From: Neoscytalidium dimidiatum
Lineage: Eukaryota > Ascomycota > Dothideomycetes > Botryosphaeriales > Botryosphaeriaceae
Direction: 5' to 3'
DNA: 64,000 bases
NCBI GenBank assembly: GCA_037367355.1
Contig: CM074703.1
Coordinates: forward strand, 2,914,001 to 2,978,000
A model generated the notes under the pieces. It saw nothing but the letters and a program-made list of their open reading frames with translations. It was not told the DNA's origin and searched no databases. Of the stretch, positions 34,955 to 44,524 are shown piece after piece (positions within the stretch are counted from its first letter, which is position 1; every line of letters starts with the position of its first letter). The position numbers and the translations under genes were made by a program.

Positions 34955-36508
34955 ATGTTGGCTCTCACTTTGACCGCCGAGCTGGAGGGGTATTTCCCAC
35001 CCATCCTACTGTCATCAAGGCGCAGCCGCTCACTGTGAACGCAGCGTGACGGACCTGAAGCCCAATGACACTCAAGAAAACCCTTTCTACTACACTTTCA
35101 AGGTCCAATGTACCTCGTGCCGCGAGATCCATCCCAACTGGGTCAGCGTGAGCCGCTTTGTAAGCTTCTCATTTGATCGGCCGCGGCGTGACGTTCGCTG
35201 AATTACTCACCTTGCAGGAACAAAACGAGCTCAGTGGCAGCAGAGGCGAAGCAAATTTCGTCTGGAGGTGCAAGAACTGCAAGGTAAACCAATGCAAACA
35301 TCAGATTACCTTTGAATCCTCGCATATCTCTAGAACGCCAAAGTTCCATTTGGACGTGCTTGGAAATATCCCTGTTGTCCACAATTCCCGAATCGAGTAA
35401 GACTGACAGCGGAACAGAGAGAACATTCCGCCTCTATCACTGCTGCTCCGAACGCCTATCCTCAACAGTCTCCGCCTAAGCCTCAGAAAATCATTGAGTT
35501 CGATTGCCGTGGTCTCGAATTCGTCGAGTTCAAGCCTGATGTAAGATACGATCTTTCTTCTTTTGCCATGTTTGCGTCCCTTTGAAGCATCAACTTGCCT
35601 TATTACAACCATCCTGAGGTCCACCTGCAACGAAGCTCCGGCTGGTCGGAAGGTACAAGTCCCGGATGGAGAGAAAGCGGAAAGCAGCAGCTGTTCCTCC
35701 ATCCCTCTCCATCCGTCACCACCCGAGAAGTCGTCTTCTTGCAATCAGCAGCCCTCATCAAACACCCTTCCATCGTTTCCCATACAGTCGACAGAGAAAC
35801 ACGCATCTCTGAATCAACAGCCGCAACGGCCATACCAAACTTCATGTCTTATAATCCCCACACCCTCAAACCTATATACTCCACCCCGCCATACATGCCC
35901 ATCACGTCTCAGATCCGACCGGGATCTCTGAACTCAATTTCCCCTACACCCCTTCCACATAGCCATGCCGTACACCGCAGATTTCGAACCAGACGAAAGC
36001 TCCTCCTCCAGCCACATCTTCAGCCGTCACAGCACCAAAAACACGAAACACATACGCCAGATCGTCCTTCCCTTTCCACCCAAATAGTAACCGGGAGAGC
36101 GCGGCATAATCCCCCCCTCTACTACCCGCATCTTCCGCCCTCCCTTCAACTCTACACCTAATTCGTCCTTACTGTATACATAAACTCTAAATCCCGTCGA
36201 CACCTGACAAAAGAACCTTGCCGGGCCGGTGTTTTATGCTTTTCCCCGTTCATGCTTATCTTCTTCTCCTTCTTCCCCTTTCGCTTTTGCAAAAAAATGA
36301 AAAGGAATCGCCAAGCCGAACCGCCATGGCTGATCGCGCGGATTATATTTTCCGCTGTTCGCAGGGCGAGTGGTCGGCCACGGGTGTCGAGTCGGGCACC
36401 AAGTTCGAGAGCATCGACCTGAGCGAGGGCGAGTGGTTCGACTACGACGAGAAGGCGGGCGAGGAGGTGAGCGTCAAGGAGCTGAAGTGGGAGATCGTGA
36501 GGGCCTGA
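34955..36508 (+). CDS. CXXC zinc-binding protein (DUF866/UPF0587, CZIB family)
   Basis: Five exons: 34955-34989, 35045-35159, 35218-35283, 35418-35540 and 36365-36508. They join in phase to give 160 residues, the exact usual family length. Two CXXC pairs (CTSC at 34-37 and CKNC at 68-71) form the zinc site. Other family blocks are NPFYYTFKVQ, GSRGEANFVW, KIIEFDCRGLEFVEFKPDG and GTKFESIDLSEGEWFDYDE. The family is near-universal in eukaryotes and its molecular role is poorly known. Intron 3 is 134 bp, and intron 4 (35541-36364) is 824 bp, far longer than any other intron in the window. The last exon is fixed by the family match across the junction (FVEFKPD to GEWSATGVESGTKF), so the long intron is well supported. 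Confidence 0.92.
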
Positions 36509-37443
36509 TTGCTCGTTGGAAAAAATCGGAAAAGGTGCCCGCCGGTATGCAAAGGTTAAGAAAAGTAGCAGGCGGATCGGCGAGGTGGGAGAGAATTCCG
36601 GGTGTGGCAGTCTGGGGCAAACCGGACAAAATTCAGATGGGAGAAATGTTCTATGCACATCAAGTGAGAGCATTCGATTTTGTCCTCCTTACAGATAGTG
36701 TCGTCGCTACCCTATTCGATTGCCATTCACATAAGCACGGACTGGATCAGACGGTGTAAATTCGAGTTATTAAATTTCAGTCGAAAGGTATCCTCGTCCA
36801 TCTAAGCAGCATCACTATACTGCCTCACGATCTGGTATCAATAAATCATAACCATCCTATACTCCTCTCCACTCGACTATTCCCGGCTCAACGCAATGAC
36901 CTGCTCCGCCTCCTTGTCCCTTCGGTTGTGATTCCCCATCCGTCCCAGCCCCCACGTCAATCGCTTAGTAGAGACCCTCAATGTTAGAAAACCTCCACCC
37001 GCCTTCTCGGGGGCGATGCAGTGGGTCGCGAGGTTGAACGACGTGGCGTACGCTTTACGAGGCAGACTCGAGACCGTTGTAGAGAAGGAAGGGGGTCCGT
37101 GTGTCTGTGAGAGAGGGAGGCTTGGTATGGTTGTTACGGCCGTTACAACCCGGTGTCAATCAACCCGAGCTCGACTGAGTCGCCTTGTCGACGATTTGGT
37201 AGACGCGGCAAGAGTCTCAAGCAAAGCCAGGAGCACGCGGACAGGTGAAGGGTTCTGATGGTGATCAAAGTTCTGCTGCAGGCGGCGGATTGACAACGCG
37301 TCCTTCGGAATAGCGATAGCGGTCTCGAAGCACTGCGATGCAGGCAAGAGTGTCATTTGGCGACGTAGCCAGGCCGGTCGGGTCGACTCATTTGTTATAT
37401 TTCGTTTCGTTTCGACATGTTTTATTCAAGTTGTCTCAGCCGT
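36509..37443. other. Intergenic interval between CZIB and the small tail-anchored candidate
   Basis: About 930 bp containing two 3' UTRs, as the genes converge. No supported gene and no strong repeat. Confidence 0.45.
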
Positions 37444-37953
37444 TCAGAAGAGTAGGAGCAGCGCAGTGCCGGCTACGGAGACCAGGCCGCGCAGCCAAAG
37501 ATCACGGAGACAAGTGCCATCGATGGTGCAGGAATGGATCTATGCATATTAGAACTACTACTGATCGAGGGTGGTGAGGTGATAGCGACTTACCTTCTTC
37601 ACCTCCTGAGGCTCGGGCGCCGTCTTATCAGCTGGCTTCGGGACGACAGACTCGGCAAGCATGATTTGGGCGTCGAGAGAATGGTCGGCGTTGAAAGCGG
37701 TAACATCGGGAACCTCATCGTCGGAGGCAGTCATAGGGCGCTCCTCGGCATCCTTTGACGACTCTCCTCCTTCGGAATGAATAGAATCACGACGAGCAGG
37801 TACACCCCATGCGTTCATGGCCTTGGAGTAGCTGGCAGATGCACGAGTGGCATCGAGGGTCTCGAGGAAAGACTTGACGCGAGTGTCGAGGGCTTCGCGG
37901 AGACTGTCGGAGAGAGCCCAGAGTTGGGTGGCTGACTGATCGTTCTGAGCCAT
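37444..37953 (-). CDS. Small protein with possible C-terminal membrane anchor, unknown function
   Basis: Two exons, 37594-37953 and 37444-37539, separated by a 54-bp intron with a strong GTAAGT donor, give 151 residues. Residues 1-50 are predicted helical (SDSLREALDTRVKSFLETLD). The middle is acidic and Ser-rich (HSEGGESSKDAEERPMTASD). The spliced ending is a short hydrophobic run (RGLVSVAGTALLLLF) at the very C-terminus, which could act as a tail anchor. Without splicing, the protein would instead end 13 residues after the donor with no anchor. I do not recognise the family. The frame is also open upstream of the chosen Met, so the start is not certain. Confidence 0.6.
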
Positions 37954-39702
37954 GGTGGGAGGAATGTCTGACTCTTGTGTTGCCTTGTATAAGGAAGCGC
38001 GGGAACGACTTTGGGGCGACACAGAGGTCTTGGCTGAGGCGAGGTGAAGTAAGGATCCGTTGGCGTGATGCTCAACGGTGAATGGCGCGATAAGTAGGCG
38101 AGCCGCTCTCAAATTTCCGAGTTTGGATGGCGTGCTTGACCTTGGTGGTTGCACGACGCGCGCAGTAGAACTGAGGACGGAATGCAGGCGGGTTAAATGG
38201 GCAGTGCAGGCTGAAGTGCGCACAGCAAGCAAGGCGCAGTAACGTCTTGGGCTCTCTTGATCCAATTAGAAATAGAGACCAGGTTCCAATAGCTGAGTCT
38301 GTCGAGATGGCTTGTAGGTTTAAGCCGGGTTGGATGGACTTGTTAAAACTTGGCGATAGCTTGTCGACCGGACTTTATGGAAGGCGTGGGCAGCTGGAGA
38401 GTTTGTGGTATGGCCGGTTCTTGGCGAAAGTTGGGGCCTAAAACGTCATAGTCAGAATTTGTGTAGGCGGCGCGGGAACGGGAGCACAACGTCAACGAAC
38501 CTGTGGATCGGGTAGCGGATCGGACGGCACGAAATTTACCACGGTTTCGGTCGAGGCAATATGGATCTTTCCAGGGGCGAAGAAAGTAGAAGTCAGGATT
38601 TCCTTTTTACGACAGCCGGGATAGGCGGATGGTTATGTAGAGCAAATAGGCTTCAGCGTCAAGCATTGTGCAACAGCGAAGTAGCCGATGTGGGCGACGA
38701 TGCAAGGCTAGGACAGACACGGCGTTCGGCGCGACGGCTGCTGCTTGCTGGGATGTGAAGGCGGACTTTCCGGACTCGTGCGTGTGGAGATGAGAAACGG
38801 GCTGTTGTGATCGCGATGTGGGATCACGCAATGAGCGAGATGATAGGGCAGCGCGGGCGCCGTCCAATACGCTTGCAACAAGGCACTTGGGCCGGGTCGT
38901 ATCTGTTCGGGCTCGGTGGATGCGCTGCAGGAACAGGGCAACACGGCACCGACTGAGCCGCAGGGTCCACAGAGAGGCGAAAAGAAAAACAAGCGGACCT
39001 TCAACGCGAGTACACAGTACGCCGGCGCAGGCAGCGTGACTTTAGATTTTAAAAAGCGGGCTGGAGCTTGAGCCCATGCTTCCTGTTGTTTCCGCGTTCG
39101 GGTGGTGCTGCCGCAACTGCAGCACGTCGCAACCCCTGCATCAGCGCACCTCTGCTGGCAGTCAGCTAAGCTTGCTTGGCGGTTTGACGGCGAAATGCTG
39201 GGGGCATTCCTGTCATGCCTCCGGCTGTGGCTGGCTGCTGGCGAATCGAGAGCGCTGCGTTCAGCAGACGGCGCCGAGTAAGACGCATTGCAAACACGAG
39301 CGGTGGGCAGCGCGGACGCACAAACGACCCACGGCGGGCCAGTCACAGTGTCTGTCGGCTGGAATTGGAAGAGCTGAGCTGCGAAGTGTCTGGTGACGGA
39401 CGGCGACACGGCGTCTTCCACGAGCGCATGCCAGCAAGCACAGGCAGGGACCAGGGTGCTTTGGCAGGGGACACAGCTGACCGGAAGAGTGCAACCATGC
39501 GGGGTTGGCGGTCGGTAGTTCGATGCGGCTTCGACCTGCCCAACAGCCCCCTGTTCACCCGTTGGTATCTCTCATGCTATCAATAGCCTCCTAATAAATC
39601 GTCCGTGTTGGGTAGTCGACGATAGTGTGCCGGGAGTTTTTAAATTGTCGCTCGTATACCAATTAGCGCCGGATCAATACTACCGCCCTCGGCGCTCGCG
39701 CC
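37954..39702. other. Long intergenic interval
   Basis: About 1.75 kb between two minus-strand genes. An open frame of 237 codons at 38708-39421 (minus) has no recognisable domain and an erratic composition rich in Ser, Pro, Cys and Arg, so I do not call it. No repeat or RNA-like element was found. Confidence 0.45.
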
Positions 39703-40200
39703 TTAGAGGAAGACACCCTCGTCGTCCGCGGGCTCGTCGGCGTTCGCATGAGTCGCACTGTTCGCTGAGGCTGACTGGGAGCTCGGGGTGGGCTGCTGCC
39801 TCAAGGCGTCTGTCGCAGTTGGAGTTTGGTTTTGCGCACTGCCCGCGCGCGCAGCCTCGCCGTCCCGCTGCGATCCACCAGCGTCTCCGTTGACCTGCTC
39901 CTTACTCTGATCTGCCTTGGCGTCCTCGACCCACGGCATACCGCGATTCACCTCGACCTCCAGCTTCAGCAGCTCAATGCGGTCCTCCATGCGCGCAATC
40001 ACCTCCTCGTTCTCCTTGATCGCGTCGGCACAGTCGCGGTCGCCCTCGTCGGCGAAGGGCTGCAGCTGTACGTTGGAGCGGCGCAAGTGGTAGATGGAGT
40101 TGCGAAGCTCCGCAGCTTTGGCGTGCAGCGATGGCAGTGTCAGCTCCTTGATGGCTTCGGCGAATGCAGCCGGCGAGATGGGCTGCGACTCGGCGGACAT
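39703..40200 (-). CDS. Small coiled-coil protein, unknown function
   Basis: A single exon of 165 residues. The first 95 residues are ordered-looking and helical (SPAAFAEAIKELTLPSLHAK, AAELRNSIYHLRRSNVQLQP, then DAIKENEEVIARMEDRIELL), with the heptad character of a coiled coil. The remaining 70 are Ala/Ser/Gln-rich and end in an acidic DEPADDEGVFL. The ordered part looks like a conserved fungal protein, but I cannot name a family. It lies head-to-head with the rhomboid protease, with 261 bp between start codons. Confidence 0.75.
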   Translation of the reverse strand: MSAESQPISPAAFAEAIKELTLPSLHAKAAELRNSIYHLRRSNVQLQPFADEGDRDCADAIKENEEVIARMEDRIELLKLEVEVNRGMPWVEDAKADQSKEQVNGDAGGSQRDGEAARAGSAQNQTPTATDALRQQPTPSSQSASANSATHANADEPADDEGVFL

Positions 40201-40461
40201 GGCGGCGAATCGAGTCGTGCTCTCCTGGTGCTGGATGTTGCTGCGAGGACTGCTTCGGAGGAGCGTTGACTGCTGTGTGGAATTGAATTTTTTTTGCCTG
40301 GTGATGCGCGGCGGGGAGCTTGTGAGGCGGAGCTTGGGGCGGAAGCTGTTGTGTGCCGCAGCCGTCGCCGTCATGCACTGCACTCGTGAACTTTCTGGCC
40401 GCGCGTGTGCGTCACTTCCGCGCCAGCTTACTCTGCGCGCCACAACCACACCTCCACAGCG

Positions 40462-42267
40462 ATGAGCAATGCGTGGATCGTAGCATGTAGGCCATTCACT
40501 GGGCTACGCTCGCTCCCGCAAACTCTCCCCTCCTGGTCAATTGCTCCCGCTGCTGCCTGTCGTCTTGCCAAGGCGAAAGCAGTACCGCCGCACCTCCCAT
40601 GTATTAGCACCGCGCCGCTTAAATGTCACGGCTTACGTCCGCCCCTCCTTCGCTTGCTTGAACATCGCCTATTCTCTACTTCCGCCTCTTTCCTCGCTCG
40701 CAGACCTTCTGCCGCCGCAAAGAAGACCGCACCGCCCACGAAAAACAGTAGCAAAACCAGCGATGCAAACGAGAAGGAGGACACGCCTCTCCCTGGTGGA
40801 GATCTGCCTCAGGACAAGATAACGAAGATATTTGGCCCGGGTACGTCGGCTGAGCAAGGCAATGCCTTTCTCAGGGCTCTCCAACACCGTCGTGTGACTG
40901 GAAGCTTGGTTGAGAGAGGCGTAAACTTCGATGGCCCGACGGCCTTCCCCAAGGAACGTGCCTTGAATGCTCTCGAATATCTCCGTAGCGCGTACCCTGT
41001 CGACGAGGAAACCGCTGCCGCTGAATGGGCCCAGAAGGAGGCCCAGAAGCTAGAGGCAGAACTTATCGAAAGGGCACAAAATCTCCGCTTGTACCAAAAA
41101 CCAGACCAGAGTCAGACACTTGGTAGCGTGTACGGACACAGTGAACTGGAGGCATTGAGGAAGCAGAATGAGGAGCTCTACGAACGGCAAAAGGAAGAGG
41201 AAGAAAGGCGAGCCGCCATTCAAGAGAAAGAGGGATCCGGCAAATCTGGAACCTTGGGTCCCGTCAAGGCAAAAGCGGAGCTTCGTAAGAAGTTAATTGA
41301 ACAAGGCTGGGCAAATAAGTGCTAATGGAGTGCGAACAGGCAAAAAAGAGAAGTCCGAGTGGGTCAAGTACTACGAGGAACAAGCCATGCTGCGGAAAGA
41401 AAAAGAACCCCCCAAAATGAGCGCCGTAAGACACAATCGTCATCCACTCCAAAAAGCTCACTCGTGCTCACTACCAAACCCACGCAGGCCGCACGCATCC
41501 TCCCCTCCGCCTTCGTCGCCGCCCTCGTCCTCGCCCTCTCCTATGCCCTCACCCAAACCTACACCCCGCCCCCCTCCTCCGCCCGCCTCTGGCCAGACAC
41601 GCCGCCCGCGCTAGCCACCTGCCTCGCGCTCCTCAACATCAACCTCCTCGTCTTCCTCGCCTGGCGCTTCCCCCCACTCTGGCGCCCCTTCAACAAATAC
41701 CTGCTCCAAACCCCCGGCTACCCCACGGCCCTCTCCGTCCTCGGCAACGTCTTCTCGCACCAGGACCCCAAGCACCTCTTCATGAACATGCTCATCCTCA
41801 TGGGCGCCGGGCCGCAGCTGCACGAGCTCGTCGGCCGCGCCAACTTCCTCGCCATCTACCTCGCCGGCGGCGTGCTGGGCTCGCTCGCCTCGCTCGTCGC
41901 CAGCGTCGCCGCGCGCAACTTCGCCGTCAGCACCCTCGGCGCCTCCGGCGCCCTCGCCGCCACCATCGGCGCCCTCCTGCTGCTCAAGGACGCGGACGCC
42001 TTCACCGTGCCCTTCTTCCCCGAGTACCGCATCCCGGTGAGCTCGTACGGTTTGCTCGGCGCGTGTCTGGCGTACGAGGTCTGGGGCTTGACGCGTAGGG
42101 GCCAGACGGGTATGGATCACGTGGCGCATTTGGGCGGGTATGCAACGGGCATGGCGGCGGCGGGGGCTATTAGGTGGCAGGTTGCGGAGAGGAGGCGGAG
42201 GGCGGAGGAGAAGAAGAGGGAGATGGGGTTTTTGCAAAGGACATTCGGGAGTGGGAAGGGGGAGTGA
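40462..42267 (+). CDS. PCP1: Mitochondrial rhomboid serine protease (Pcp1/Rbd1/PARL type)
   Basis: Three exons, 40462-41284, 41340-41425 and 41488-42267, with introns of 55 and 62 bp, give 562 residues. The rhomboid core lies after residue 303. Its catalytic serine is in GASGA (S456) and its histidine in DHVAHLGG (H517). The HxxxN-type motif HLFMNM supports the fold. The first 80 residues are Arg/Leu/Ser/Ala-rich with a hydrophobic stretch and read as a mitochondrial presequence. A long charged linker with coiled-coil character (residues 190-300) precedes the membrane part. The yeast relative cleaves cytochrome c peroxidase and the dynamin-like protein Mgm1 in the inner membrane, so a role in mitochondrial fusion is likely. 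The protein is longer than yeast Pcp1 because of the linker. Confidence 0.9.
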
Positions 42268-43671
42268 TTCAACGAATGAATGGAGAAAGTCGGACGCGTA
42301 TTTTCTTCGGATCTGTGCTATGCTGGATTGATGGAATTGGGATTGAGTAGCTGAGAGTTTATAGACACCCCACTTTGGAGTTGTTTTGAAAGAGAAGGAT
42401 GTCGTGCCGGCGTCCCTTATAGTGCTGGGCAGCATGAAGATACGTATGTAACAGTGAAAAGCTCCTCCCGTGTGGCATAGTAAGCATTGGTGACTCATAT
42501 CCGGAAAAGTATAAAAGCATTTATAAGCCCGTCCCATTCTAGCTTCTTTCTTACGAGGAGCTTCGCGTAGTCCCTAACGTCTTGTTTGCGATCTTAGGCG
42601 AAGAAAGACCAGTCCTTACAAGGGTACTCGTTGCGAGGGTGGAGAGCTGCCACTTAACCTTCAACTCCCACATCCAAAGCAGGAGCATCTACCCAAGCAC
42701 CCTCAATCCCAGTCCACATTACATAACACGCCACGATTTTTAGGACGCCATATCCCACGCCCAAAAAAAATCGCCATATTTCGACTTCAGCCCCTCCGGA
42801 CTCTCAAAATCTGGCGACAGCGTCCTTTCCACTGGATCCAGAACCACATGTGCCATCTATAGGAAATCATTATCGTGCAGCGGAAGATACGGGGTGCCAT
42901 GGCATGCTGGTGAGGAAAGGGAGATGTTCTGTGCGTTGAGGATGGCTCTGATAGCTTTGGCGATATGGCCGTCGCCCGGCCATGCCACTGCCCGGGCGAT
43001 GAGGTCACTCCACGCCCCGAGACCCTCGAGCACGTAGTCTCTAATCTGTGCAGAAGAGCCTTTGAGCGATCAATGCCAGCACGTGCGTCAGCTATGGGAA
43101 GAGACCGATTTAGTGGGTGCACCAACCGCTCTGCAGCTGGTTGCGAGGAAACATCACGGCAATCTGTTTTTCGGGGCGTTGGCTGCAATGAAAGGAAGTT
43201 TTGACGCTGTCGTAGGCCAAGTACGTTGTTGATTGGTATACAGAGCAGGCAAGAACTATGGAATTCATGGGGCGATTGACTGGAGGGAAGTTTTGCTGAG
43301 GGCGTCCAAATGGCAGGTTATTTCAAGTGACTCAGTAGCCAAAGCATGCCATTGCGCGGATGAGTATGCACAAGCTGTTCTGGTTTCCTGTGGAAAAAAA
43401 AAAGTATGAAGCGTGAAAGTGGTGAAATAGAGGACTCATCAGCAGAGCAGACTCGGTTGGAATGGTTGCTACAACAGCGGCGTATTTCAATAACAGGCAA
43501 TCAGAGAACAGAGGACCACAAAGGAATATGGCTGGATCTTGTGTTCGTATCACATAGATCTTCTTCAAAGTTCCGCTGAGGTGAAATCAACCGGCGCGCT
43601 CCCCCATGATGTCCAAAGGCAGCAGCATGGCACACAGTGTGTCAGGTGAGGCGCAGAACACGAAAGATAAA

Positions 43672-44000
43672 ACACCATCGATTGATAGATATTAATAGCA
43701 TAATAACAGATACTAAACAGCTTCACGGCACTCAGGTTTTACATAACCCCCAGCGAGGTGTTCGCGTTCCTCGCTGGGTCTGCTCTCCTATGGATCAAGA
43801 GTCTCATAGTCGAGTCAGAGCCCACCCGCCCAGGACTTAGGTGCGTCCTTGACACTGGCTTCACACCCCCGGCGCTCGACCCTTCTCAGAAGGCCGAACA
43901 GGAGGTGGTCTCCGCCATGAGGCAGAGTGAAGCCTCCAAGCTTCTTTGAACAGTGATTACACCGTCAGCTTGGTATGAGGAGAAAAGAAACTCGGTTGAT
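43672..44000 (-). ncRNA. Candidate structured noncoding RNA (unproven)
   Basis: On the minus strand, a TATA-like TATATAAA lies near 44018-44026 and an oligo-T run (TTTT) lies near 43670, about 320 nt downstream of a start expected near 43995. Between them are a perfect 10-bp stem with a 10-nt loop (43749-43778) and shorter stems, including CCTTC/GAAGG near 43895. A segment at 43681-43715 resembles the branch-site region of U2 snRNA. Long reading frames are absent. The layout would suit an RNA polymerase III or snRNA-type gene, but the conserved blocks of RNase P, RNase MRP, SRP and U6 RNAs are not visible to me. The boundaries and the identity are guesses. Confidence 0.25.
43749..43778. repeat. 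Perfect inverted repeat, 10-bp arms
   Basis: The arms CCCAGCGAGG (43749-43758) and CCTCGCTGGG (43769-43778) are exact reverse complements around a 10-nt loop. No T-run follows directly, so it is not a simple terminator. It lies in a non-coding interval. Confidence 0.85.
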
Positions 44001-44017
44001 GGGGGGGAGGGGGAGGG

Positions 44018-44031
44018 TTTATATATGGCAG
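44018..44031 (-). promoter_or_regulatory. TATA-like element
   Basis: The plus strand reads TTTATATATGG, giving TATATAAA on the minus strand. It sits just upstream of the candidate RNA interval and next to a G-rich run (44000-44017). It could also be a chance AT-rich stretch. Confidence 0.3.
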
Positions 44032-44524
44032 AGAGAGGAGGAACCGCAAGCTAAGCGAGGCTGGCACGAGGACGACGGACCGAATTCCAAGGCTGCTGAG
44101 CGGTCGAAAGTGCTATGGGCACCACATGATTGTCCTAGGGTTCACTGAAGGGGAAGGCACGGGTGAGCATAAGGTGAATGGAACCTGCCATGTTCGGCTG
44201 TTCTTGCTGTCGCGCGCGCGCTAATGCAGTCTCGTGGTCCGTGTTCCAACTTCCAAGCACGTTGATCTTGACGAAGTGACTGAAAGAAGAACGGTGGCGT
44301 TGCTGGTCAACGAAAGGGCTCACTGCAGGCAACCGCCAGCGCTTCTGGTACACAGCCAATGTCATGTAGCTAACTTCCTTCTAGAACGTCAAAACTCCTT
44401 TGTTGAGCATGCAAATCAAATCGTAGCCGCCCGTTGCACTGCTTCACCTTGCAACGAAAATAACCTACACTCGATATGAAACAGTCCGATCTACCACATC
44501 CCGACAGCTACGTCTACATTCCAT

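Larger units (their letters stand above)
42268..44524. other. Convergent intergenic interval with a candidate structured RNA locus
   Basis: About 2.25 kb between the rhomboid and BNA7 3' ends, which is more than two 3' UTRs need. No protein gene is supported. The part from about 43650 to 44035 holds a perfect hairpin, a TATA element and a U2-like stretch, listed separately. Confidence 0.5.

Noticed and set aside
35595..36161. 188-codon plus-strand frame inside the long CZIB intron
   Set aside because: Ser/Pro/Thr/His-rich, with no domain, and inside an intron whose ends are fixed by the conserved protein. A nested gene is not excluded but is unsupported.
38708..39421. 237-codon minus-strand frame in an intergenic gap
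   Set aside because: Composition is erratic, no domain or targeting signal is seen, and no splice pattern extends it.
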